NCBI RefSeq assembly: GCF_014698795.1
Contig: NZ_JACJTR010000025.1
Location: 38,188 to 102,187, forward strand
Reading direction: 5' to 3'
Source of the DNA: Nostoc sp. FACHB-892
GTDB taxonomy: Bacteria; Cyanobacteriota; Cyanobacteriia; Cyanobacteriales; Nostocaceae
DNA length: 64,000 bases
The position numbers and the translations under genes were made by a program. The notes under the pieces are model-generated. The model was not told the DNA's origin. It did no database searches and saw only the letters and a list, made by a program, of their open reading frames with translations. How positions within the stretch are numbered: the stretch's first letter is position 1; each line of letters opens with the position of its first letter. Of this stretch, positions 15,976-25,300 are shown piece after piece.

Positions 15976-18069
15976 TTATTCATCTCCAGATTGAATTCGT
16001 TTCAAGTATTGAGTAATCGCTTCCACAATATATCCATTGCCTGGATCAATACCTGCTATTTCAGCGGCAACTGTATAAGGGTTATCTAAGCCTACTTCTG
16101 AGGACAGAGCATCGCCTACCATATGCTGGAGGGTCGGTTGGTCAGCTTTCCAGCCATATCGCCCAATTTGTTTCCCATCTTTCGTATCAATGTAGTTGAC
16201 TCGGCCTTGAATGCCATCGCCTTTTGAACGGGCATGGGAAATCAAAACATAGTCTGGAATTTCGTCAAGACGACCGATATTCAGTAAAGATGGCGGCATT
16301 CGTAGAGATACGATATTTGCTTTACGGGGAATTCCTGCCTTTTCTTGGGGGATCTCACCAAAACGACTGATATCATGTAGCTTCGCGACCGGAAAGTTGT
16401 GACTGTTGATGGGGTTAAAGTAACCACTCAGTTTGTTATATTGAGATACCCTCCGCACAAAACTTTCTTCCTTGGGGGAGAAGCCACCCACAATCGGATT
16501 GACATGGCATGAGACACATGAGTTAGCGTTGAACGCATGGCGAATGCCATCCTCAGATCCAAATTTCTTGCTAAATAACTGCCGACCTAAATCAACGGTT
16601 GCGGCAGGACTAGTGCTGGGGGCATTGTTTTCATAACGCCCCCCTTTGGAACTTTCTGGCGGTTGATCTGGGTAAAAGCCATCGGCATTAAATGCTGGGA
16701 TTTTTACAATAAAATCATGATTACGTTGCCCTTCCATGCCAATGAAAATTGTTTGAGCATCATAGGAGGTGCTGATACTTTTTATCTCTCCATTCAAGCT
16801 ATTCTGATAATCTGTTTTGACCTTGACCTTAGCTAATATTTTTCCCCTTTGATCCATTCGCAGAAGCGTGCCATTCTTATTGGCTACGTACAAATCAGAC
16901 GTGCCAGCGAGTGTCGTATTGCTAGAAAACCGAGGATTGGCAATTTCAGGAATCACTGCGGCAATATCAACCGGCCTTTGGATTTCTGGCGAAGTAATGT
17001 AGGAAACCCCTTTGGCGCGATAAACATATTCGTCGGTCATCAAGCTCAGTAAAGCAATGCGATCGCCATAAAAATCAGTAATAAAGAGTCCAAAGTCAGG
17101 AATCCAACGAAAAACCGTGCCAGCAAAAGTGCCATCTTCTTGATGGGGTTTAATCACCGCTTTTTTGATCAGTCCGTCAACCCCATCTTGTACATGGATT
17201 TGACTTACACTGCCATCGGCCCCAACTGCCGCAAACACTGCAAAGTTCGTACTATCTGGAGAGTTTCCTAAGAAGGTCGTACTAATAGACCCTGTATTTA
17301 AATGCCCTGCAATGTATTGATGTCGGTTTTTTCGGGCTATATTCCCAGGAAGCCAGAATCGGAGATTCGTATTGGTCTGATAATCACCGTGAACGCGATT
17401 AGACATATCCCCAAAGAAAACGCCACCACTCTCAATACTGGGCGCATTCGCGAACGGTTTTCCATTCGGATCGCTAACACTGATTAGTCCTGCACCATCA
17501 ATACCGAATGGGCTATTCGCCTGCCACGGACGACCAAAGGCATTGTTTATTGAGATATACGTCGGGTTAGAGACATTAGGAATATCTCGTGTAACAGCAT
17601 TGCTATTGTAATATCCGTTGATATAGTCTCTATTTTGAGCGGAGTAAAGTATGACCTTGCCGTCCAGAGCTTTTTTGTCTTGGGCTGCAAAATTCTCAGG
17701 AACAGCATATTGACCTCGGCTAACCTCCAGAGAAAGGATTGCTCCAGGCAGCATTTGCTGATTGTAAAGATCCAAACCGTAATTAGATGCACTGCCAACC
17801 AACAAGCGTTCAGGATCGAGAACACCTCCTAAGGTTTCGATCAGAAATTTAGGGTTACTGGGTATGGCTCCTCCCGCATGAAAAGGACCAACCTGGCGAA
17901 TACCAGATAACCCATAAATATCAGTAACAAGGAGATCAGCTTTCCTTTCATAAGTGGGGACTGTATCGGTTTCGAACTGGGAAATTATAGTAGCAGCCTG
18001 AACTCTAGTAACCAAGACTATAAAAGCAAAAAGCCCCACAAGAAGAATTTGTTTTATTTTAGACTTCAT
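15976..18069 (-). CDS. secreted beta-propeller/cytochrome c protein carrying the N-terminal half of a DUF1111 domain
   Basis: 697 aa with a clear signal peptide ending near VQA-A (about residue 25). Residues about 30-480 are a beta-rich, probably propeller-like region (repeats such as LFITDFYGDRIALL and DLYVANKNGTLLRMD). Residues about 495-697 carry one haem c motif CVSCH (C518, C521, H522) followed by LRMPPSLLNIGRLDEIPDY, DGIQGRVN and GRYGWKADQPTLQHM. That is the N-terminal half of DUF1111 (thiol-oxidoreductase-like) di-haem proteins. The C-terminal half is fused to the YeiH transporter in the next gene, so the pair may assemble one di-haem unit at the membrane. It is first in a two-gene minus-strand operon. 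Confidence 0.85.
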   Translation of the reverse strand: MKSKIKQILLVGLFAFIVLVTRVQAATIISQFETDTVPTYERKADLLVTDIYGLSGIRQVGPFHAGGAIPSNPKFLIETLGGVLDPERLLVGSASNYGLDLYNQQMLPGAILSLEVSRGQYAVPENFAAQDKKALDGKVILYSAQNRDYINGYYNSNAVTRDIPNVSNPTYISINNAFGRPWQANSPFGIDGAGLISVSDPNGKPFANAPSIESGGVFFGDMSNRVHGDYQTNTNLRFWLPGNIARKNRHQYIAGHLNTGSISTTFLGNSPDSTNFAVFAAVGADGSVSQIHVQDGVDGLIKKAVIKPHQEDGTFAGTVFRWIPDFGLFITDFYGDRIALLSLMTDEYVYRAKGVSYITSPEIQRPVDIAAVIPEIANPRFSSNTTLAGTSDLYVANKNGTLLRMDQRGKILAKVKVKTDYQNSLNGEIKSISTSYDAQTIFIGMEGQRNHDFIVKIPAFNADGFYPDQPPESSKGGRYENNAPSTSPAATVDLGRQLFSKKFGSEDGIRHAFNANSCVSCHVNPIVGGFSPKEESFVRRVSQYNKLSGYFNPINSHNFPVAKLHDISRFGEIPQEKAGIPRKANIVSLRMPPSLLNIGRLDEIPDYVLISHARSKGDGIQGRVNYIDTKDGKQIGRYGWKADQPTLQHMVGDALSSEVGLDNPYTVAAEIAGIDPGNGYIVEAITQYLKRIQSGDE

Positions 18070-18097
18070 TATTTCTCACAAATTAAATATAAGAATC

Positions 18098-18640
18098 TTA
18101 TTTGATTTTTGAATAAGCTACGTACATCTGTAGAGTGTCAAAATCAAAGGTAGTATGTCTAATAAACCACTCAAATATCCACTTTAAATGCGAGAAGGTT
18201 GGAATTAAAGCACAAAAACGCCGAACCCATGTTTTGGCTTGCAACCAAACATCCTAAGTGTGGATTTTGTACGGGGCAATTAAGGGCAAAACGGATACAG
18301 TGTATTTTCCATTGATCAGTTGGTAAGCTTTGATTAACAGAGTCTAAGAAACCTCTAATTTCCTTGGAGCGGTGGTAGCTAGCCCCATCCCCAAAAATTA
18401 GTAATCGTTAGTCGGGAGAGTCAGCTAGTAAGTATTCCAGGTAGTCGTTAGTATTTTTTGAGTTTCCCGCTTCAATTGCTTTGAGAATTAATTCTTCAAG
18501 GAGATAATTAAACAGGAGTCCTATATAGAACTTACGCATTGACAAAATTTTGATTGTGTAATTGCCATAGTGCATCTCTACATAAATCACCTCAACTGAG
18601 TAGGGTTTTAAAGCGCTTAGGACATAAGTCCTCATGGCTA
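18098..18640 (-). pseudogene. IS630-type transposase remnant
   Basis: Reading the minus strand, fragments of an IS630/DDE_3-type transposase appear in alternating frames. They include GDGASYHRSKEIRGFLDSVN after an in-frame stop, then DQWKIHCIRFA, and in a shifted frame DVWLQAKTWVRRF and a C-terminal FIRHTTFDFD. There are several stops and at least two frameshifts, and no clear terminal repeats. The apparent 75-codon ORF at 18408-18635 is the middle part of this wreck. Confidence 0.75.
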
Positions 18641-18936
18641 CATTTTTAAATAGGTGTCAGTGAACTCAATTTATGCACTTTTCGGAACATGGAACGCATC
18701 TGCAATAAGTAAAGGCTGTGTATTTTTTGTCAATACCTCCAAGGAATGGGAAACGAAAATTGAGAATGATAATCTATCAGAGGAGAAAAGCCTAATTATC
18801 ATTAGTATTAGATTAATGAGAATCTGTGACGAAAAAATTATGGTTTGGGAAGGTGGCTTTGAATGCAGTGAATAGGCTGATCCCACTGCTACCAATTAAA
18901 AATCAGAAGGTTTAGCTAAGAACGTCTGATTTTCTA
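18641..18936. promoter_or_regulatory. regulatory-looking spacer with Fur-box-like words and a partial copy of the shared element
   Basis: There is no gene here. AATGATAATCTAT (18765-18777) and AATTATCATTAGT (18794-18806) are imperfect Fur-like inverted repeats 16 nt apart. At 18866-18905 lies a degenerate 40-bp copy of the start of the shared upstream element (CAGTGAATAGGCTGATCCCACTG and following bases), directly before the full copy B. The small overlapping ORFs on both strands have no support. Confidence 0.45.
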
Positions 18937-19058
18937 CAGTGAATAAACTGATTTCACTGCTACCAATTAAAAATCAGAGCAAAGGGTATTTGTACTGAGT
19001 GCAAACTATACTCTATTTCTTATCAAGCCTTGAAGTCACGCCATCATAACTGATGGAG
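18937..19058 (+). promoter_or_regulatory. shared upstream element, copy B
   Basis: This matches 3947-4068 with only a few substitutions: the same CAGTGA-N11-TCACTG palindrome, the same AT-rich centre, and a 3' hairpin at 19041-19056 (CCATC-ATAACT-GATGG). Relative to copy A the third stem pair changes from G-C to A-T and the fourth from T-G to T-A, so pairing is kept. It ends 40 nt before the RTX gene. Confidence 0.7.
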
Positions 19059-19098
19059 TTCACAAAACATAAATTTGCAATTGTAAAGGATAACAGCT

Positions 19099-19830
19099 AT
19101 GGCAAATATTGTGGTGATTATTCCTGGAAATGACGCTAATAACATCTTGGATGGTACACCCTTTAGAGATGACTTGATTGATGGCAAGGGAGGAAATGAC
19201 TTTCTCTTCGGAAATGGGGGTAATGACACTCTTGAAGGTAGAAATGGAAACGATAACCTTTATGGTGGTACAGGCAATGACGTTTTAATAGGCGGTAATG
19301 GCAGTGATTTCTTAGATGGCGGTGTCGGTGTTGATACACTCACGGGCGGAGATGATCAAGATACTTTTGGCTATTACGATTACGATCCCCCATTTGCTAA
19401 TGGTTCCCCAGTGCAAACCCCCAACGGTATTAGTATGTTGAATCAGCCAGATATAATTACCGATTACCAAATTGGTGTAGATAATTTCCTCTTTGAAACT
19501 GGGCAACTCGGACTAGATTTTGCTGCCCAGGTTAAATATCAGGAAGAGGTTAGCTCTCAACTATCGGGTAATGCTAATGTACTAGTGTTGCTCGATGCAT
19601 TTCCAAATGCTGCTGCTGCTGCCAAAGCCATTGCTGATAACAATAAGATTACATCTGATGAAGGATTACTTGTCTATTACAACTCTACACTTGGCATTTC
19701 AAGAGTTGTGTATTCTAATGACTTAGATGACGGCGGACCAATCAGCGTTTTGGCTAATCTGAATAATCTCACTAGCTTGTCTAGCCAGGCTAATTTTTCG
19801 CCTCAAGACTTCTCTTTTATCACCCTATAA
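19099..19830 (+). CDS. RTX-type calcium-binding protein
   Basis: 243 aa with AAGGA before the ATG. Residues about 12-95 contain tandem GGxGxDxLx nonapeptides (for example GGNDFLFGN, GGNDTLEGR, GGTGNDVLI, GGNGSDFLD) that form a Ca-binding beta-roll. The C-terminal about 140 residues hold no repeat and no catalytic motif I recognise. There is no cleavable signal peptide, as expected for type-I secretion substrates. It is preceded by the same element as the Nif11 precursor gene, so both are probably switched on together and may use the same or related exporters. Its role could be surface coating, adhesion or carriage of another product. Confidence 0.85.
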   Translation: MANIVVIIPGNDANNILDGTPFRDDLIDGKGGNDFLFGNGGNDTLEGRNGNDNLYGGTGNDVLIGGNGSDFLDGGVGVDTLTGGDDQDTFGYYDYDPPFANGSPVQTPNGISMLNQPDIITDYQIGVDNFLFETGQLGLDFAAQVKYQEEVSSQLSGNANVLVLLDAFPNAAAAAKAIADNNKITSDEGLLVYYNSTLGISRVVYSNDLDDGGPISVLANLNNLTSLSSQANFSPQDFSFITL

Positions 19831-19898
19831 TATCAACTCTAGTTCTAGCCAGCCTCGTTTGAGCTTTCTAAAGGACTGATATTTTTTTTTGAAATACA

Positions 19899-19971
19899 TG
19901 TAGGGAGTGTCAAGAAAGGATAACACCGTCCGAACACTTTGGTGCATTACGCAATGCTTTCACACCCTACA
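19899..19971. repeat. small cyanobacterial interspersed repeat
   Basis: A degenerate inverted-repeat element bounded by TGTAGGG and CCCTACA, with the internal GGTGCATTACGCAATGC motif typical of short intergenic repeats in filamentous cyanobacteria. It lies between the RTX gene and the collagen-like gene and may form a hairpin in RNA. Confidence 0.5.
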
Positions 19972-20035
19972 TATACCTAGATTTTTCAAAAATTAAACTT
20001 AAATAAACCATTTAGATAAAGTACCCAACAAAACA

Positions 20036-21682
20036 ATGATGACTGGCTTTACCCAACTCAAACCCCAGTTCGTAACTCATTTAGAATTGCTATGTCAAAA
20101 GTTTTATTTAATTTATTTAACTTGTGTGAATATTAATCAGCCGCTTCAGTACATTCTCAAACTATGCCTTCTGGCAACAATTGTTAACAGTTTAGCTATC
20201 AATGTTGTTGCTGCTGAAGTACAAACTTTTGGGCAAGATGGTAGACATGGGGTAGATGGTCGATCTGGACGAGATGGGAACTCTACTACCAAGCAAATAA
20301 TTCGCGCTAGCGAACAAATACAAACGATTGACATCCCCGGTACAGATGGCGAAGCCGGAGAATCTGCTACCTCTGGCGAACAAGCTTCTGGATGCCAACA
20401 GCCGCAGGATGTAACAGTGAATGTATGCGGTGCTAAAGGCGGCAATGGCGGTAATGGTGGTAATGGCGGTAATGGTGGTCATGGCGGTAATGCTACTGTT
20501 TACTTTGAGTCATTATCTCAACTCAAGAATGTGGTGTTACGTAATCGGGGCGGGAGGGCAGGTATTGCAGGGAAGGGCGGACAAGCAGGTAGTGGATGTA
20601 ACTGTACTCAACCGCGCTGGACTGTAAACTATTGCACTTGGGCATTGATGGCGCAACAAATCAATGTAGTTAACGCACAGTGGCAAGAAATTAACAGAGA
20701 ATTATTTCGCTGTACGGGTGATGCGTTCTATGACGAACAACAATATCGACCCCAGCAGCTTCCAAATTTAGATCCAAACTACCGCTATGGCTGGAAATAT
20801 ATTGGTCTATCACAGCAGAGAGATTTTACTTGTGAGAATGGCCTTATTGGTCAACCGGGACGCAACGGTAGAGATGGGGAACCTGGTAGTTACGGTCAAG
20901 TATTGTTAGTCAAGGGTACAGAAATTCCTCAAGAACAAATTAGTTATGGCAATCGCGTTAGCCTGTTAGTTGATCGAAACATTGGGCTGGTCAAGAAAAA
21001 TTTGTCGAAAAAAACCGGACTACGGAGTCTACTTGGTACTGGTTCGGATGTCCGAGATAGTTATCGTTTATTAGAAACCGTCCAAAGTTCTTTTAGAGTG
21101 TCTTGGCAAACTGTTAAACGCCCACAAGATTTAGGAGATCCTCCGCTCAAAGCTGAAATTACTGAATCGGGGAAATTGCAATTTTATATTCCAGGCACAT
21201 TGGATTATATTCTCAATAATTCGCAAAAACCAACCGAAATTGCAATTACCGGAGGTATTCACCCCAAACGTTTAGGACGTTTTAAATTTATTGGATTTGA
21301 TCGCTTCCCCGATCCCCGCAATTTTACTCTTCTAGATGAAGGTAAGCTTCTGGGCGAGCTAAAAGCAGTTGAATTGACAATTATTTTGTCCCAGAACAAC
21401 TCCAAAGTCAGTGAGATGTCTTACCCACTTGTTCCACATCGACCCTATCCTCACTGGGCGGATGCTTATCAGATCAATTTGGGTGATCGCTTTGATTCTT
21501 GGCTTAAACCAGGGAAACCTGTTGAGTATGAAATTCGCATTCAACAAACCACCCGTTCCGGAGTCACCTATACATCTGGAATGAAAATTGGCTTTGTTGT
21601 GGGTAAAGTTTCTCATTCTCCCGATATTCAATATTACTCAGGAACGACACTAAAAGATATCTTAAAGCTTATAAGTAAGTAA
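20036..21682 (+). CDS. collagen-like glycine-rich secreted protein
   Basis: 548 aa. A hydrophobic segment at about residues 40-58 followed by AAEVQ looks like a signal peptide with a long N-region; an internal start may be the real one. Then come Gly-X-Y-like runs (GQDGRHGVDGRSGRDG) and a pure GGN repeat (about 135-148), with a second collagen-like stretch near residue 280 (GQPGRNGRDGEPG). The region between them has several Cys. The C-terminal half (about 300-548) is beta-rich with no recognised motif. It is probably an exported surface or sheath protein. The GGN tract is encoded by near-perfect 9-bp repeats and may vary in length by slippage. Confidence 0.7.
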   Translation: MMTGFTQLKPQFVTHLELLCQKFYLIYLTCVNINQPLQYILKLCLLATIVNSLAINVVAAEVQTFGQDGRHGVDGRSGRDGNSTTKQIIRASEQIQTIDIPGTDGEAGESATSGEQASGCQQPQDVTVNVCGAKGGNGGNGGNGGNGGHGGNATVYFESLSQLKNVVLRNRGGRAGIAGKGGQAGSGCNCTQPRWTVNYCTWALMAQQINVVNAQWQEINRELFRCTGDAFYDEQQYRPQQLPNLDPNYRYGWKYIGLSQQRDFTCENGLIGQPGRNGRDGEPGSYGQVLLVKGTEIPQEQISYGNRVSLLVDRNIGLVKKNLSKKTGLRSLLGTGSDVRDSYRLLETVQSSFRVSWQTVKRPQDLGDPPLKAEITESGKLQFYIPGTLDYILNNSQKPTEIAITGGIHPKRLGRFKFIGFDRFPDPRNFTLLDEGKLLGELKAVELTIILSQNNSKVSEMSYPLVPHRPYPHWADAYQINLGDRFDSWLKPGKPVEYEIRIQQTTRSGVTYTSGMKIGFVVGKVSHSPDIQYYSGTTLKDILKLISK

Positions 21683-21869
21683 GCAGGCAATACTTCTCGG
21701 TTAAGCTGTTAAGTATTTAATTTGCACATTGAGATCGCAGGGGGCAGGGAGCAAGGGAGAGGGTTTGCAGCTTTTATTACCATGAAAATGGTGCAAGTAA
21801 AATGACGATTAGCTTAAGAAGAAAAGCAAGGTAAGTGATAATTCTTCACTCACAAGTGTGTTCGGAAAC
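21683..21869. other. intergenic spacer before the IS remnant
   Basis: It contains a short purine-rich GGGGGCAGGGAGCAAGGG tract of the kind common in cyanobacterial spacers. No gene or clear terminator is visible. Confidence 0.4.
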
Positions 21870-22176
21870 GCAATCTAATGTTTCAAGCAGCAACTCACGC
21901 TAGAATATCTCCATTGCGCTTAGGTTTTACTGATACTGTCAAAGTCATTCGACGGTCTATTTCTGATTTTCAAGATGCCAGTAACGAGGAACTACCTTTT
22001 TTCTCCAAGCTAATTATTGGAATTTTGGAGCAAAAAAAATCCTCCAATACAAAGCAGATATAATCCCAGAGTAGTTAAAAAACCTCGTTTAAAGTTTCCA
22101 TCTAAAAGACCAATCCACAGAACAAGGGGAGCTAAATTTCAACCACTCACCTTTTCTATTTTCAATATCGCTTAAT
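21870..22176 (+). pseudogene. C-terminal remnant of an IS4-type transposase
   Basis: From about 21878 the frame reads a C-terminal transposase segment (ISPLRLGFTDTVKVIRR). After a frameshift near 22050 it continues with NPRVVKKPRLKFPSKRP to a stop at 22174-22176. This tail is typical of cyanobacterial IS4-family transposases. The N-terminal catalytic part is absent. The remaining about 210 bp up to the synthase start look like ordinary promoter sequence. Confidence 0.65.
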
Positions 22177-22385
22177 TCTTAACCGAGAAGTATTGCTTAA
22201 TGACATTAATTTTAACTACATTGTCAATAGAGCTTGCTTATTGAGATGATGCGGATGCCCTGAGAGGGTTAGAGTACTGGAGAGAATATCGAACCAATTT
22301 CCATATAGGTCTATCTTGGCGCTCGCCTGTTACTCAGTGGCTAGCTTTATACCTCCCTAACTTTTGCAAGAGGTCTATTAATTTT

Positions 22386-25300
22386 ATGTCTGCTTCTAGA
22401 ATCGAGCTGGCTTTAGCACAGGTTTCAGACGAGCTAAAAAAATGCGAAGTTTTTTTAGAGAAACTGATAATGTTCAGTAAGAACGCAGAGCTAAAATCTG
22501 TACCCATTAAAACCATGAATATGAATAAAAAATTACAACATAGTCCTATAGCCATTATTGGTATGGCTTCTATTTTCCCTAAAGCCAGAAATTTGCAGGA
22601 ATACTGGGAAAATATTGTCAAAAAACTTGACTGCATTACAGATGTTCCTCTCTCACGTTGGAATACAAAAGATTACTATGACCCGAACCCTAAAGCTCCT
22701 GAAAAAACTTACTCTAAGCGAGGTGGGTTTATTCCTGATGTTGATTTTGACCCAATAGAATTCGGGTTGCCGCCTAACATTTTGGAAGTCACAGATGTTT
22801 CACAGCTATTGGGTTTGGTGGTAGCGAAAGAGGCTTTGGAAGATGCCGGATATGGTAAAGGACAGGAGTTTGATCGAGAGACTACCGGAGTAGTCTTAGG
22901 TGCGGCGCAGGCAAGCCAACTCAGCTTTTCACTGGATGCAAGGTTGCATTATCCCATTTGGAAAAAGGTTCTCAAAAGTAGTGGTTTATCCGATGAGGAT
23001 ATACAAAAGATTGTCGATAAGATCAAAAGTGCTTATGTGCAATGGGACGAAAATGCTTTCCCCGGTATATTAGCTAACGTAGTTGCTGGACGAATTGCCA
23101 ACCGTCTTAATTTAGGTGGAATAAACTGCGTAGTAGATGCTGCCTGTGCTAGTACATTTGCTGCTTTAAAAATGGCAATTAGCGAACTAGTAGAGCATCG
23201 GTGCAATATGATGCTAACTGGTGGAGTAGATACAAATAACTCAATCAATACTTATATGTGTTTTAGTAAAACACCAGCTATCTCTCCCACTGGAAATATC
23301 AAACCTTTCGATGCCGAGTCGAATGGAATGATCGTGAGTGAAGGGATTGGCATGGTAGTTCTCAAACGCCTTAAGGATGCTGAACGAGACAATGACAAAA
23401 TCTATGCAGTAATCAAAGGAATTGGCACTTCCAGTGATGGGCGGTACAAAAGTATATATGCGCCTCGACAAGCAGGGCAGGTGACAGCATTAAGGCGTGC
23501 TTATGAGGATGCAGGCTTTGCACCTACCAACGTCGGTCTAATTGAAGCTCATGGCACAGGCACCATAACTGGAGACCTTACCGAATTCGCAGCTTTAAAA
23601 GAATTTTTCGGCGAACAAGATTCAAGAACGCAGCACATTGCTCTTGGTAGCGTGAAATCCCAAATTGGACATACAAAAGCTGCTGCTGGTGCGGCGAGCT
23701 TGATCAAAACTGCTTTGGCGTTATACCACAAGATATTACCACCCACAATTAACATTACTCAACCAAACACCACACTCAACATTAAAAACTCGCCGTTTTA
23801 TTTGAATACCGAAACTAGACCCTGGATTCGGACTGAAGGAGAACCGCCAAGACGTGCAGGTACGAGTTCTTTTGGCTTTGGTGGTACAAACTATCATATC
23901 GTCCTAGAAGAATACGAAGCTGAACAGAACCGCCCTTACCGCTTACACAGTAATCCCTCTGAGGTGCTGCTATTAGCACAAACCCCTGCACAATTGCTGA
24001 CCACTTGTGAAGAGATTTTGGCTCAGTTGCAATCTGAAGCTGGAGACAGACATTATGCAGAACTTGTGGAGGTGTGTAAAACACAAGAAATTCCTCCAGT
24101 TGCAGCCAGAGTGGGGTTTGTGGCAGAGTCAAAAGCTGAGGTTTGCAAGTTTCTGCAAATTACTATTGATTTGCTGAAAAACAAAACCTCTGCATCATCG
24201 TGGGAGCATCCCCAAGGCGTTTACTACCGGCAAACTGGTCTCGAGCTTGCAGGAAAAGTAGTTGCTTTGTTCTCCGGACAAGGTTCGCAATATTTAAATA
24301 TGGGTCGGGAGTTGGTAATAAATTTTCCGGAGGTAAGGCGGATTTGTGCCTACATGGATAGCCTGTTACTCAAAGATAATTTGCCGCCGTTGTCGGAGAC
24401 AGTTTATCCCCATCCCGTGTTTGAGGAGGCAGAAAAGAATGCTCAAGTCGCCGCATTGCAGCGCACGGAGTATGCTCAACCTGCCATTGGGATGTTAAGC
24501 GCAGGACTTTACAAAATACTACAACAAGCTGGATTCACGGCAGATTTTGTTGCAGGACATAGTTTCGGAGAACTAACGGCTCTGTGGGCTGCAGATGTTT
24601 TAAGTGACAAAGATTACTGCTTCTTAGCAAAAGCCAGAGGTCAAGCAATGGCAGTTCCTCAAGACCCTGGTTATGATGCGGGAACCATGCTAGCTGTAAA
24701 AGAAGACGCCGTTAAGGTAGAAGCAGTTCTCAAGCATTTCCCGCGAGTGGTAATCGCTAATCTGAATTCTCCACGTCAAGTCGTTTTAGCAGGAGCGACG
24801 GCGGAAATAACCAAAGTACGCCAAACTTTGCAAGAACAAGGATCTACCGCCATTTTGCTACCTGTAGCAGCAGCTTTCCATACACCGCTGATTGCTTTTG
24901 CAAAAGATGCCTTTGTCACCGCAGTTAAGCGTGTCACTTTCTCTGACCCCAAAATACCCGTTTATACCAATGTCACAGGAAAGCAATATCCTCAGGAACC
25001 AGCAGCAATTCAAAGAATCTTGGAAAACCATCTCTTGAACTCGGTACTGTTTCAGCAAGAAATAGAAAATATCTATGCAGCGGGGGGTTATTGCTTTGTT
25101 GAATTCGGTCCAAAGGGAATTCTTACCAATCTGGTAAAAAACATTTTAGGCGATCGCCCCCATCTAGCTATAGCGTTGAACCCTAGCAGCCAAAAGGATA
25201 GCGATCGCTCCCTGCGGGAAGCCGTCGTGCAGTTGCGCGTCGCTGGTTTGCCTCTGAAAAATCTCGACCCCTACCAGACACCACAAGCGATACCCGCAAT

